A stretch of DNA of 38,608 bases from Candidatus Atribacteria bacterium (GCA_004525685.1 SPBW01000003.1:1-38608), one strand, 5' to 3'. Numbered from the stretch's first letter, positions 19,832-28,488 are shown. Notes: generated by a model not told the origin, from the sequence alone. Numbers and translations are program-made.

Positions 19832-20785
19832 ATGGATGAGCTTGTCTTCCCACAGGGGATAAAGATTGAAGAGTTAACAGATACTAGAGGGAAGATTTCG
19901 ATCGAGCCTCTCGAGCGTGGGTTTGCCACGACGCTTGGAAACTCGCTTCGTCGTGTACTGCTTTCCGCAATACCGGGCGCGGCTGTCGTGCGTGTCCGTT
20001 TTGCTGGCAAGTATCATGAATACGACACGATCGAAGGCGCGCGCGAGGACATCCTGGAGATTATCCTAAACTTCAAGAGCCTGTCCCTTCGCACGACAAG
20101 CGATGAGGTGCAGCGGCTGACATTGACGAAGAAGGGACCGGCCGTGGTCACTGCCGCTGACATTGTTACTCCTCCGGGAGTCGAAATCATTAATCGTGAC
20201 TTACACATTGCGACCTTGAATAAGACAGGAGAACTTGAGGTTGAACTGGAAGTGGAGACAGGATTCGGGTACGTGGCCTCAGAGGCAAACGGACTTGAAG
20301 ACTCGCCGCTGTCGGTGATTCCCATAGATGCTGACTTCTCTCCTGTGCGTCGCGTCGACTTCCATAGCGAAGAAACTCGCGTTGGTGGGAAGACCGGCTA
20401 CGAGCGATTGGTACTTGAATTGGAAACCAATGGAGGCATCAAGCCTGAAGAGGCATTGTCAGAAGTGAGCCGAATCCTTCGGCGACATCTGGACATATTC
20501 AACAATTTTGCGGAGCATCCATTTGGCATTTCCGTGGACGAAGCAGAGGAAGCTGAGGCGGAAGAGCTCTCAATTGCTCTCATAGATCTTGACATCGATC
20601 AGCGCGCCTGCAACCTGCTACAGGAAGCGGACGTTGTCACGCTACATGACCTGATCACGCGTCCCCGCGAGGAGCTGCTTGATATTCATGGCTTCGGCGG
20701 AAAGACCTTGAGCAAGGTTGAGGATCGATTGAAAGAGCTTGGGTATTCCCTACGAAGCGAAGGAGACATTCGCCATGAGGCATAG
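19832..20785 (+). CDS. rpoA: DNA-directed RNA polymerase subunit alpha
   Basis: 317 aa. Assembly platform of RNA polymerase. The N-terminal domain carries RGFATTLGNSLRRVLLSAIP and the GAREDILEIILNFKSL block. An acidic linker (DEAEEAEAEE) leads to the C-terminal helix-hairpin-helix domain with DIHGFGGKTLSKVEDRLKEL. Normal length. An 11-nt overlap with rplQ couples the two. Confidence 0.98.
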   Translation: MDELVFPQGIKIEELTDTRGKISIEPLERGFATTLGNSLRRVLLSAIPGAAVVRVRFAGKYHEYDTIEGAREDILEIILNFKSLSLRTTSDEVQRLTLTKKGPAVVTAADIVTPPGVEIINRDLHIATLNKTGELEVELEVETGFGYVASEANGLEDSPLSVIPIDADFSPVRRVDFHSEETRVGGKTGYERLVLELETNGGIKPEEALSEVSRILRRHLDIFNNFAEHPFGISVDEAEEAEAEELSIALIDLDIDQRACNLLQEADVVTLHDLITRPREELLDIHGFGGKTLSKVEDRLKELGYSLRSEGDIRHEA

Positions 20786-21137
20786 ACAGACTGTCGAAAA
20801 GCTCGGCATGGTGCGTAGTCACCGCAGGAGTGTGCTGGCGAATTTGGCTAGTGGATTGATCATGCATGAACGTGTAGATACCACGTTCACAAAAGCCAAA
20901 GCCAGCCAGCGGTATTCCGAGCGACTCATTACGTTGGCTCGTCGAGGGGACCTGCACGCGCGACGTATTGCGTTCTCTCGAATTCGAGACAAGGCCGCTG
21001 TGACGAAGCTGTTCGATGAACTGGGTCCACGATTCAAGGATCGACCGGGCGGATATACGCGCGTCCTTAAGCTTGGTCCCCGAAGGGGCGATGGCGCTGA
21101 GATGGCGCGCATCATGCTTGTGGAGTCTGGCGAGTAG
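20775..21137 (+). CDS. rplQ: 50S ribosomal protein L17
   Basis: 120 aa, last gene of the cluster. MRHRQTVEKLGMVRSHRRSV then LANLASGLIMHERVDTTFTK is the family N-terminus; the C-terminal GGYTRVLKLGPRRGDGAEMA is also typical. The ATG at 20775 lies 9 nt after AGGAG (20761-20765) and inside rpoA. An in-frame start at 20739 would add twelve non-family residues. Confidence 0.97.
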   Translation: MRHRQTVEKLGMVRSHRRSVLANLASGLIMHERVDTTFTKAKASQRYSERLITLARRGDLHARRIAFSRIRDKAAVTKLFDELGPRFKDRPGGYTRVLKLGPRRGDGAEMARIMLVESGE

Positions 21138-21160
21138 ATCAAGTCATCAATCAGACAATG

Positions 21161-21200
21161 AACGCCTCTCGCGTGAGAACGCGAGAGGCGTTTTCGTTTG
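21161..21200 (+). terminator. Rho-independent terminator after rplQ
   Basis: A perfect 13-bp GC-rich stem (arms 21161-21173 and 21180-21192) with the 6-nt loop TGAGAA, followed by TTCGTTTGTCTTT. It stands 23 nt after the rplQ stop and ends the ribosomal cluster. It also lies before the stop of the convergent minus-strand gene, so it may act in both directions. Confidence 0.85.
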
Positions 21201-21221
21201 TCTTTGCAGAGTGTTGCCTGA

Positions 21222-22193
21222 TTAGCTCCGAGACATCAATCGAGCGGTAAGCTTCTCAATCATGTCGATGGTCATGGATGACAGGTCAAATCGAGGATGC
21301 CAGTTCCATTCTTCACGCGCCGGGGCATCATCAATGGTCTGTGGCCAGGAATCGGCAATCGCTTGTCGAAAGTCCGGATCATAGGTGCAGACAAAATCGG
21401 GCAGGTGCTTTTGAATCTCAGAGGCGAGCTCTTGTGCTGAGAAGCTCATGCCAGCGACATTGAAGTTGCAGTGTCCTTTCAATGAATCGAAGTCGGCATC
21501 CATCAGGTCAAGCGTCGCCTTGATGCAATCGGGCATATACATCATAGGAAGGACCGTGTCTGGGCGAACGAAGCAAGAGTATGTTCTAGACAGAATGGCT
21601 TGATAGAAGATGTCGACTGCGTAATCAGTCGTTCCTCCGCCAGGCGGCGTTTCTGACGAAATGATGCCTGGATATCGTACGCCGCGAATGTCTAATCCGA
21701 ATCGCTGCACGTAGTACTCTCCCAGCAATTCGCCAGCGACCTTGGTGATGCCATACATGGTTGTCGGCTGGAGAATCGTCGTCTGTGGAGCACAGTCATG
21801 TGGCGTATCCGGACCGAACACGGCAATAGAGCTGGGGCAGAATATTCGCAGCAGATGTCGCTCGCGGGCTATCTCAAGAACGTTTTCCAACCCTCGAATA
21901 TTCACGTCCCAAGCCAAGGCTGGTTTCTCTTCGCCTGTTGCTGAGAGGATGGCCGCCATATGGTATACCGTATCGATTTCGTATTGCTCGATGAAGCGGC
22001 CCATTGTCGTGCGATCACAGACATTGAGTTGCTCAAATGGACCCTGATCTCTAAGACATGCGGTCTCAGGCGGGCGGATATCTGTCGCCACGACACTGTC
22101 ATTGCCATAGCGCTGGCGAAGAATAGGGATCAATTCAGATCCGATTTGTCCACATGCTCCAGTAACAAGAACTCGCTTGGTCGTACGCGTCAA
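21222..22193 (-). CDS. L-threonine 3-dehydrogenase, short-chain (NAD-dependent epimerase-like) type
   Basis: 323 aa cytoplasmic SDR enzyme. Expected to oxidise L-threonine to 2-amino-3-ketobutyrate with NAD, feeding glycine + acetyl-CoA. The Rossmann motif TGACGQIGSE has glycines at 12, 15 and 18; the catalytic Tyr147-x3-Lys151 lies in TTMYGITKVAGELLGEYY, with Ser121/122 upstream. The stretches RYPGIISSETPPGGGTTDYA and DFRQAIADSWPQTIDD are hallmarks of this threonine dehydrogenase subgroup rather than of sugar epimerases. The start is a TTG (22191-22193) 6 nt after a strong AGGAGGAGG; no suitable ATG exists. A TACAAT box (minus strand, 22223-22218) could be its -10. The partner glycine C-acetyltransferase (kbl) is not in the window. 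Confidence 0.85.
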   Translation of the reverse strand: MTRTTKRVLVTGACGQIGSELIPILRQRYGNDSVVATDIRPPETACLRDQGPFEQLNVCDRTTMGRFIEQYEIDTVYHMAAILSATGEEKPALAWDVNIRGLENVLEIARERHLLRIFCPSSIAVFGPDTPHDCAPQTTILQPTTMYGITKVAGELLGEYYVQRFGLDIRGVRYPGIISSETPPGGGTTDYAVDIFYQAILSRTYSCFVRPDTVLPMMYMPDCIKATLDLMDADFDSLKGHCNFNVAGMSFSAQELASEIQKHLPDFVCTYDPDFRQAIADSWPQTIDDAPAREEWNWHPRFDLSSMTIDMIEKLTARLMSRS

Positions 22194-22321
22194 TGGTGCC
22201 TCCTCCTATGACGGGGGAATTGTACGCAAGATGTCAGGTGTGGGGTAGGTTCGTGTTGAGATTACGCAGTGATTCATCGACACTTCGGAACCTGACTGAC
22301 AACTTCAGAAGGAGGACTGGC

Positions 22322-23221
22322 ATGGGGATCTTGCTAGACGTCATCCTCCCCGTCTTCCTTGTCGGCGGATGCGGTTATCTGGTGGGGCGATCCGCTCGGA
22401 CAGACCCAGTGGTTCTCACACGAATTGTCTTCTATCTTCTCGGCCCTGCGCTGATCTTCCGATCGATCTACACATCCACGGTATCGTTTGACAGCGTCTT
22501 GTCGATCGGCGTGTTCATCATCCTGATCCAGGGCGTCCTGTTTGCCGTATCCCGCGTCGTTGGGCGAGTGCGCAAGTGGGACGGCGACTCTCAGGCAGCA
22601 GGATCTGTCGTACTTATGTTTGCCAACTGCGGCAATTATGGATTACCTGTGCTGCTCTTTGCGTTTGGAGAGGAGGGGTTTGCACTTGGCATTATCTACG
22701 TGCTCATTTCCGGCATGATGCAGGCCACCCTTGGCATCGGTGTGGCTTCTTGGCACAAGGGAGCATCTTGGAAGCACGGCCTGCTGCAGGTATTGCGGGT
22801 TCCCTATCTCTACGCGTTCTTGCTTGCCCTGCTCTTGCGGTCTGCAACCATAGAGCTTCCCCAGAGCTTGTTCCGAGCCGTTGATCTTCTGGCACAGGCG
22901 GCCATACCGGGGCAACTCCTTATGCTGGGGATTCAGCTGTCGCGTGTCAGGCTGCATCACTTCGGAGTCGATTCGATCTTCTTGAGTGTTCTGAAGCTGA
23001 CGATCCCACCAATCCTCGGATGGGCCGTAACGTCAGTTCTTGGCATCACGGGATTGTTGCAGGCCGTACTCATTGTGGAGGCCAGCATGCCCAGCGCAGT
23101 CAATGCGCTGATTCTTGCCACCCACTTCAGGCGAAACGTGGAGCTCGCTGCAACCACGGTCTTCTTGTCGACAATCATGAGCCTGGTCACGATTACGGTT
23201 CTGCTGAGCATCCTCAGGTAG
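22322..23221 (+). CDS. AEC (auxin efflux carrier) family permease
   Basis: 299 aa integral membrane protein with about ten hydrophobic segments. The pattern of a first helix (LLDVILPVFLVGGCGYLVGR), the FANCGNYGLPVLLFAFGEEG motif in the first half, and SMPSAVNALILATHF in the second half is that of AEC transporters, the superfamily including malonate and malate permeases. Substrate unknown; organic acids or amino-acid derivatives would fit the neighbouring hydantoinase genes. The ATG at 22322 follows AAGGAGGA (22309-22316); in-frame GTG codons further upstream lack conserved sequence. The 128-nt gap to the divergent dehydrogenase must hold both promoters. Confidence 0.85.
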   Translation: MGILLDVILPVFLVGGCGYLVGRSARTDPVVLTRIVFYLLGPALIFRSIYTSTVSFDSVLSIGVFIILIQGVLFAVSRVVGRVRKWDGDSQAAGSVVLMFANCGNYGLPVLLFAFGEEGFALGIIYVLISGMMQATLGIGVASWHKGASWKHGLLQVLRVPYLYAFLLALLLRSATIELPQSLFRAVDLLAQAAIPGQLLMLGIQLSRVRLHHFGVDSIFLSVLKLTIPPILGWAVTSVLGITGLLQAVLIVEASMPSAVNALILATHFRRNVELAATTVFLSTIMSLVTITVLLSILR

Positions 23222-23222
23222 T

Positions 23223-23251
23223 TTGCGGGGGCTGCGGTCGCCTCCTATACT
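23223..23251 (+). promoter_or_regulatory. Promoter of hydantoinase operon, probably leaderless
   Basis: TTGCGG (23223-23228), a 17-bp spacer and TATACT (23246-23251) lie directly after the permease stop. The next gene's ATG is at 23260, only 9 nt beyond the -10 box, and no Shine-Dalgarno sequence is visible in between. The transcript would therefore begin at or next to the start codon. Prediction from sequence only. Confidence 0.5.
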
Positions 23252-23259
23252 CCACGCCT

Positions 23260-25296
23260 ATGGCCAAGGCAATTGGGATCGACATCGGCGGTACCTTCAT
23301 AGATCTCGTTGTCTCCGACGAATCGGGACTTCGGCTGTTCAAGTTTGCTTCTACTCCCGACGCTCCAGAACGCGGCGTGTTGGAGGCGTTGGACACGCTG
23401 ATCTCTCAAGGCGTCTTTGCAGCAGCAGAAGTGAGTCGTATCGCCCATGGATCGACTGTGGCCACCAACGCGCTTCTGGAGGGGGCGTGGGCCAGGACCG
23501 CGCTTCTTACCACACGTGGGTTTCGAGACGTTCTCGAAATCGGCCGCCAGAATCGAGCGCATCTCTATGACTTGAATGTTGATCGTCCGGATCCCATCGT
23601 GTCTCGAGATCTCCGGTTTGAGAACTCTGAGCGGTTGGACTCTCGGGGGCAGGTGCTTCGCGGCTTGGACGAGGCTGAGCTCGATGCCGTTGCTAGCAGT
23701 CTAATCGACGCGAACGTTGAAGCCGTCGCCGTCATGTTCCTGTTCTCGTATCTCAATCCCGAACATGAGCGGGCGGCGCGGGATCTGCTGGAGAGCAAAC
23801 TAGGGTGCCCGATTACGCTATCCAGTGACGTGTTGCCCGAGTTTCGAGAATATGAGCGGGCGTCAACGACGGCGGTGTGCGCGTCACTGCGTCCTGTGAT
23901 TGAGCGCTACATGCGCAATCTTGCCCTGAAGTCGGCCGACATGGGGATTGCCCCTGAATGGCAGATCATGCAATCCAACGGCACCGTCATCAGTGCAACA
24001 CAGGCTCAGAACGAGCCTGTGAGAATCCTCTTGTCTGGTCCGGCAGCAGGTGTCCAAGGAGCCAAGACAATTGGCCAGCTGACGGGGTGCCTCAATCTGA
24101 TCACCATGGATCTTGGTGGAACCAGTTGTGATGTCGCGTTGATCCAAGAAGGAGAGATTGGACAGACGACGACAGGAGCTGTCGGAGAACATCCCGTTGC
24201 CGTTCGGATGAACGAGATTCATACCATTGGCGCGGGAGGCGGAAGCATCGCCTGGATTGATGAAGGAGGCGCTCTGCGTGTCGGACCAAGAAGCGCAGGC
24301 GCGGTTCCCGGGCCTGCATGCTATGGCCGCGGTGGCCAGCTTCCGACAGTGAGCGATGCGCACGCCGTGCTTGGGCACCTTCTTCCAGACTTGCCTCTGG
24401 GGGGCTCTCTTTCTTTGGATATTCAGAAGGCGAAGGACGCCATCCGGTCAATTGCCGAGCCACTGGGACTTTCACTCGAGAGAGCGGCGTTGGGAATTCT
24501 GAACGTGGCGGATGCGGCGATGGAACGGGCTGTGCGCGTCATCTCTGTGGAGCGGGGGTACGATCCTCGGCAGTTCTCTCTGTTGGCATTCGGTGGAGCC
24601 GGTCCGCTTCACGCTGTCTCGATCGCGCGGCGACTCTCGATTCCACAAGTCATTGTTCCTGCTGCTGCGGGAGTGCTGTCTGCGATGGGCTTGCTGACGT
24701 GCGAAGTGGGCAGGGACTACGGCCGAAGCATTCTTCGATCGATGTCGGATCTTTCGCCCTCCTCACTCATGGATGGATTGAGGGACCTTGAAGCACGCGG
24801 CCTGAGCGAGTTGAACGCTGAGGGCATCGACGAGACAACGCTTCGGCGCGAGATCTCCGGTGATCTTCGATATCTTGGACAGTCGCATGAGCTGAATGTT
24901 CGAATCACTCCTGGGGCGGGTTTTGAGCTCTCGGCTGTGGATATTGAGACGTGGGTGGAGTCCTTCCATAACGAGCATGAATCACGCTTCGGACACGCGT
25001 CTCGTGACGAAGGCGTGGAGTTGGTGGCGTTGCGTCTTCGAATAACAGCGCCTCCGGCGTTCTCTCAACCGCGCGTGCGACTCGAAGGGCAGTTGCTCAC
25101 GCATCGAGAGATGCCCGTGTGGTTTAATGGGAGCGGCCCAGTCGTGTCGCAGGTCATCGATCGCCGCGGACTAGAGAGCCAGGCTCGCATTGTCGGCCCT
25201 GCGGTGCTGTGGGGTATCGATGCCACTCTGATTGTGCCTCCAGGAGTCGAAGGGATGTGCGATGACATGGGAACGATCGTGCTGGAGGTCGCATGA
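23260..25296 (+). CDS. Hydantoinase/5-oxoprolinase subunit A
   Basis: 678 aa. ATP-dependent ring-opening amidohydrolase subunit of the HyuA / N-methylhydantoinase A / acetone carboxylase-beta family. Ordered features: an actin-like ATPase start AIGIDIGGTFIDLV (residues 4-17), HGSTVATNALLEG, a second nucleotide-binding part with LLSGPAAGVQGAKTIG and TMDLGGTSCDVALI, GAGGGSIAWID, and RSAGAVPGPACYGRGG plus PTVSDAHAVLG. The length is usual for the family. The likely start is the ATG at 23260; the reading frame remains open back to 23020 but that part lies within the permease gene. Forms a two-gene operon with the B subunit (4-nt overlap). The true substrate (hydantoin, oxoproline or another cyclic amide) cannot be read from sequence. 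Confidence 0.88.
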   Translation: MAKAIGIDIGGTFIDLVVSDESGLRLFKFASTPDAPERGVLEALDTLISQGVFAAAEVSRIAHGSTVATNALLEGAWARTALLTTRGFRDVLEIGRQNRAHLYDLNVDRPDPIVSRDLRFENSERLDSRGQVLRGLDEAELDAVASSLIDANVEAVAVMFLFSYLNPEHERAARDLLESKLGCPITLSSDVLPEFREYERASTTAVCASLRPVIERYMRNLALKSADMGIAPEWQIMQSNGTVISATQAQNEPVRILLSGPAAGVQGAKTIGQLTGCLNLITMDLGGTSCDVALIQEGEIGQTTTGAVGEHPVAVRMNEIHTIGAGGGSIAWIDEGGALRVGPRSAGAVPGPACYGRGGQLPTVSDAHAVLGHLLPDLPLGGSLSLDIQKAKDAIRSIAEPLGLSLERAALGILNVADAAMERAVRVISVERGYDPRQFSLLAFGGAGPLHAVSIARRLSIPQVIVPAAAGVLSAMGLLTCEVGRDYGRSILRSMSDLSPSSLMDGLRDLEARGLSELNAEGIDETTLRREISGDLRYLGQSHELNVRITPGAGFELSAVDIETWVESFHNEHESRFGHASRDEGVELVALRLRITAPPAFSQPRVRLEGQLLTHREMPVWFNGSGPVVSQVIDRRGLESQARIVGPAVLWGIDATLIVPPGVEGMCDDMGTIVLEVA

Positions 25297-26927
25297 ATCC
25301 AGCGCCCAATCGAGTTGACGCAATTAGCCTTGAGGTGTTGCGCAATGCCATTTCTGCCATTGCAGACGAGATGAACGCCAACCTTGTCCGTACGGCATAT
25401 AGCCCCAACATCAAAGAGCGGCGGGACTGTTCCAGCGCAGTGTTTGACGCCCACGGCCAGATGGTCGCTCAAGCAGAATCAATTCCCGTCCATCTAGGTG
25501 CGATGCCCTACTCCGTTCAAGCGGCAATCAGGCACGTGAAGGCGTTTGCGCCTGGCGATGTCGTTGTGCTCAATGACCCCTATGCCGGGGGGGCGCACCT
25601 TCCCGATATCACCTTTGTCGCGCCCGTGTTCATGGATGATCGACTGATTGCATTTGTTGCCAATCGGGCGCATCACGCCGATGTAGGTGGCAAGGAACCA
25701 GGAAGCTTGGCCGGCGACACGGTGGAGATCTATCAAGAGGGGTTGCGGATTCCACCCATCCGGCTATGGGAAGAAGGCACCTTGCACGAGGATCTGTTGC
25801 AGTTGATCCTGGCCAACGTGCGTACGCCTGACGAGCGATGGGGCGACTTGCGAGCACAGAAAGCAGGTTGCGCGATCGGCATCGAGCGATTGCGAGCCCT
25901 GTGTCTTCGCGAAGGAGAAGCTGTACTTGCTGATGCCATGGCGGCGGTGTTGGATTACTCGGAGCGTCGCATGCGCCATCAAATTGCGCAGCTACCAGAC
26001 GGCGAGGCCTCGTTTGAAGATGCGCTCGACAACGACGGCATTTCCGATGATAGGATCCCCATTTGCGTCCACGTCAAGATCCAGGGTGATCGGATCGGTG
26101 TCGATTTCCGTGGCACGGCCAAGCAGGTGCGCGGGCCAGTTAATGCTGTACTGGCAGTGACTGCTTCAGCTACGTATTTCGCAATACGAGCGTTTGCTGA
26201 TCCTGACATTCCGCCGAACTCGGGGTGCTTTCGCCCCATCGAGATCACCGCAGCGGAAGGCAGCGTGGTCAATGCCTGCCTACCTGCTCCCGTAGTTGGC
26301 GGGAATCTAGAGACATCGCAGCGAATTGTCGATGTCATTCTTGGAGCACTCGGCAAACTCGTGCCAGAGCAGTCGATGGCGGCTTGCCAAGGTTCGATGA
26401 ACAACCTAGCCATCGGTGGGCTTGATCCCCGAACAGAGAAGCCATTTACGTTGTATGAGACGATGGCTGGTGGATTTGGAGGGCGGCGTACCAAGGATGG
26501 AATCGACGGCATCCATTCGCACATGACCAATACCCTGAATACGCCTGTTGAGGCATTGGAGACGAGCTATCCACTTCGTGTGGAGCGCTACGAATTGCGC
26601 CCTGGTACAGGCGGCGAAGGGCAGTTTCGCGGCGGGCTTGGTATTCGCCGTGACATGACTTGCTTGGCAGAGAGTGCTCGCGTGTCATTCCTGACAGATC
26701 GCCGTCTCACACGGCCCTATGGTGTAGAAGGCGGAGAGCCCGGCGCGCTTGGTAGGAATGTGCTTATTCGAGGCGGTCAAGAGGTTGATCTGCCTTCGAA
26801 AGGCACAGCCACTCTGCACCAAGGTGATACCATCAGTATTCAAACACCCGGTGGCGGAGGATTCGGGCTACGATCCGCACGATCGCAAGCGTCCATCGAG
26901 CGAGATCAACGCGAAGGCAGGATCTAG
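25293..26927 (+). CDS. Hydantoinase/5-oxoprolinase subunit B
   Basis: 544 aa, the companion HyuB-family subunit. Typical features: N-terminal DAISLEVLRNAISAIADEMN, the RRDCSSAVFDAHGQMVAQAE stretch, LNDPYAGGAHLPDITFVAPV, NRAHHADVGGKEPGS, a central VDFRGTAKQVRGPVNA block, GGNLETSQRIVD, and a glycine-rich C-terminus QTPGGGGFG. Translationally coupled to subunit A through ATGA. Its stop codon overlaps the stop of the convergent minus-strand lipoprotein gene in a shared CTAG, leaving no room for a terminator. Confidence 0.88.
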   Translation: MNPAPNRVDAISLEVLRNAISAIADEMNANLVRTAYSPNIKERRDCSSAVFDAHGQMVAQAESIPVHLGAMPYSVQAAIRHVKAFAPGDVVVLNDPYAGGAHLPDITFVAPVFMDDRLIAFVANRAHHADVGGKEPGSLAGDTVEIYQEGLRIPPIRLWEEGTLHEDLLQLILANVRTPDERWGDLRAQKAGCAIGIERLRALCLREGEAVLADAMAAVLDYSERRMRHQIAQLPDGEASFEDALDNDGISDDRIPICVHVKIQGDRIGVDFRGTAKQVRGPVNAVLAVTASATYFAIRAFADPDIPPNSGCFRPIEITAAEGSVVNACLPAPVVGGNLETSQRIVDVILGALGKLVPEQSMAACQGSMNNLAIGGLDPRTEKPFTLYETMAGGFGGRRTKDGIDGIHSHMTNTLNTPVEALETSYPLRVERYELRPGTGGEGQFRGGLGIRRDMTCLAESARVSFLTDRRLTRPYGVEGGEPGALGRNVLIRGGQEVDLPSKGTATLHQGDTISIQTPGGGGFGLRSARSQASIERDQREGRI

Positions 26928-27385
26928 TACAGGCTGGCTGGTACGGGCTCTGTCACGAGTATGGCTTCCCACTCGAAGGCGTAGGCTGTTCCATCGATCG
27001 ATTGCGTTCCTTCTCCTGACATGGTTGTCTGATCGAATTGCCCGTCGATGTCGAATTCAACCGTTGGCTGAGATGGGACTAATGGGTTGGGCCCACGTGC
27101 AATCAGAGACATGTTTACACTTCGGGCGCCACCCTGGATGATGGGAATCTCGAACGTCGATCCAGCATGGCTGGGGAGCGTCACCGTGCCTGTGACTTCT
27201 TTATCTTCGTGTAGAAGAGACATCGAGAAAGAGTAGACAAAACCCGCTGCAGGCCCTGATGTCCACTCCATCGTTCCCGTCCATGTCCCCGTGATGTTGA
27301 TGGGAGCCGAGAAGAAACAACCCCAGAAGAACAGGCAACTGACGAGTAGTACACGGGCAACGAGTGCCTTCTGCCATGTGCTCAT
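26924..27385 (-). CDS. Small predicted lipoprotein, function unknown
   Basis: 153 aa from the ATG at 27385 (GAGGTG just upstream). N-terminal MSTWQKALVARVLLVSCLFF is a signal peptide; lipidation could be at Cys17 (LVSC) or Cys23 (FWGC). The mature part is beta-rich and starts NITGTWTGTMEW, a lipocalin-like GTWxG pattern, with further VTGTVTL and EFDIDGQFDQTTMSGEGT repeats. The likely fold is a small beta barrel; no family is recognised with confidence. The reading frame stays open upstream to 27709, but that part overlaps mutM on the opposite strand and has no coding character. Confidence 0.65.
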   Translation of the reverse strand: MSTWQKALVARVLLVSCLFFWGCFFSAPINITGTWTGTMEWTSGPAAGFVYSFSMSLLHEDKEVTGTVTLPSHAGSTFEIPIIQGGARSVNMSLIARGPNPLVPSQPTVEFDIDGQFDQTTMSGEGTQSIDGTAYAFEWEAILVTEPVPASLY

Positions 27386-27408
27386 GATCCACCTCGCCCT
27401 ATCTTCGC

Positions 27409-27424
27409 CTGTTCTTGCGAACAG
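27409..27424. promoter_or_regulatory. Palindrome CTGTTC-TTGC-GAACAG, possible operator
   Basis: A perfect 6-bp inverted repeat with a TTGC centre, fitting the form CTGT-N8-ACAG. It lies 24 bp before the minus-strand lipoprotein start and about 100 bp before mutM. A related palindrome with the same TTCTTGCGAA core occurs at 34903-34920. A regulator-binding site is possible but not established. Confidence 0.35.
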
Positions 27425-27498
27425 TGCAGCGACCTGGGTGGCATCTTGATGGGACGCTTGGCACCTGCTGCGACAGGCGCGCGATGGTTGTTGATTTG

Positions 27499-27504
27499 TA
27501 TAAT
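27499..27504 (+). promoter_or_regulatory. -10 box (TATAAT) upstream of mutM
   Basis: A perfect TATAAT stands 20 nt before the ATG, with GGCGGAGG as ribosome-binding site between them. No convincing -35 hexamer is found 16-18 bp upstream (GGCGCG region), so the promoter may depend on an activator. Confidence 0.4.
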
Positions 27505-27524
27505 CCGAGGCGGAGGTCTTCAAC

Positions 27525-28373
27525 ATGCCCGAGTTGCCGGAACTGGTAGTGATGCAGGAGGTTCTAACGGAAAGGATTCTCGGCCGCCGGATTGCTGCGG
27601 TGAGGGCCTTGCACCCAGGCATTCTCAAGACCGTTGAGCCGGGGATAGATTCGCTGGTGGGACAAAGCTTCTCGTCGATCTCGCGTCGAGGAAAACACCT
27701 CATCTTCACAGTAGCCGATGAGCTTCATCTGGTCATGCACCTCATGCTCGCTGGGCGCTTGATTATCTGCCAATCAAACACCAAGGCGACCAAAGCGTCC
27801 GGCTGCTCTATCACGTTTGAGGATGGGGAAGACTTGCGCATCATCGAGAATGCGACGATTCGCCGTGTTCGCGTCCACGTGGTCCGCGATCCGTCCGATG
27901 TCGAGTCCATTGCCAAGGCCGGCATCGAGCCATTGTCCGATGCATTCATGCTTGAGTATCTGTCGAAGCACGTCCTTGAGCGAAGGCGGGAACTGAAGAA
28001 GCTGCTGACGGATCAGACGATCATTGCCGGCATTGGCTCAGCCTATGCGGACGAGATTCTGTTCGATGCCAAGCTGTCGCCCATTCGATATGGGACGACG
28101 ATGCATGAGAAGGAGATCGAACGGCTGTATGCGTCCATCCAGTCTGTCTTGCGCTGGGCGATTGACGCCATTCGCGCCGAAGCGGGTGGGGCGACCGTGA
28201 CGCCGCATGAGCGTCCGTTTGCTCGAGTCTATCAGCGAAGTGAATCTCCCTGCCCCGACTGCGGAACCAAGATCACTGAGATCCGATACGCACAGACCAA
28301 GACCTATTATTGCCCCAGCTGTCAATCTCAAGGCAACGCACTACGGGATCGTAGATCTTGGATCACGCGCTGA
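27525..28373 (+). CDS. mutM: Fpg/Nei-family DNA glycosylase (MutM-like, divergent clade)
   Basis: 282 aa base-excision-repair glycosylase/AP lyase. The catalytic N-terminus PELPE is present with Pro2, Glu3 and Glu6, and Lys57 of RRGKHLIF; the H2TH region reads QTIIAGIGSAYADEILFDAK; and a C-terminal zinc finger has C243, C246, C263 and C266. It departs from E. coli-type Fpg at damage-recognition positions: HLMLAGRL replaces HLGMSGR (the intercalating Met becomes Leu), and the zinc-finger strand reads AQTKTYYCPSC, so the phosphate-contacting Arg of GRxTxYC appears to be Thr. This matches a widespread Fpg-like subgroup whose lesion preference may differ from 8-oxoguanine. Monocistronic, with a TATAAT upstream. 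Confidence 0.85.
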   Translation: MPELPELVVMQEVLTERILGRRIAAVRALHPGILKTVEPGIDSLVGQSFSSISRRGKHLIFTVADELHLVMHLMLAGRLIICQSNTKATKASGCSITFEDGEDLRIIENATIRRVRVHVVRDPSDVESIAKAGIEPLSDAFMLEYLSKHVLERRRELKKLLTDQTIIAGIGSAYADEILFDAKLSPIRYGTTMHEKEIERLYASIQSVLRWAIDAIRAEAGGATVTPHERPFARVYQRSESPCPDCGTKITEIRYAQTKTYYCPSCQSQGNALRDRRSWITR

Positions 28374-28488
28374 GATCCTGCTTCGCAGGGTTCCTAAACT
28401 CAGAGAACGAATGACTGTCTCTCCTTCTCCGGTTTCGGATGAGAGTCACTTCTGTCGTCTGTCCTTCTAGACCTCGGCAACACGCGTT

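Noticed and set aside
23020-23259. Upstream extension of hydantoinase A
   Set aside because: Overlaps the permease gene out of frame; the ATPase motif begins immediately after the ATG at 23260.
27409-27424. Firm call of a LexA/SOS box
   Set aside because: It matches CTGT-N8-ACAG, but that consensus belongs to Gammaproteobacteria, the centre is not AT-rich and no lexA is in view; kept only as a possible operator.
26924-27709. Longer form of the lipoprotein (261 aa)
   Set aside because: The extra N-terminal part overlaps mutM and its promoter; the signal peptide at the ATG 27385 defines the start.
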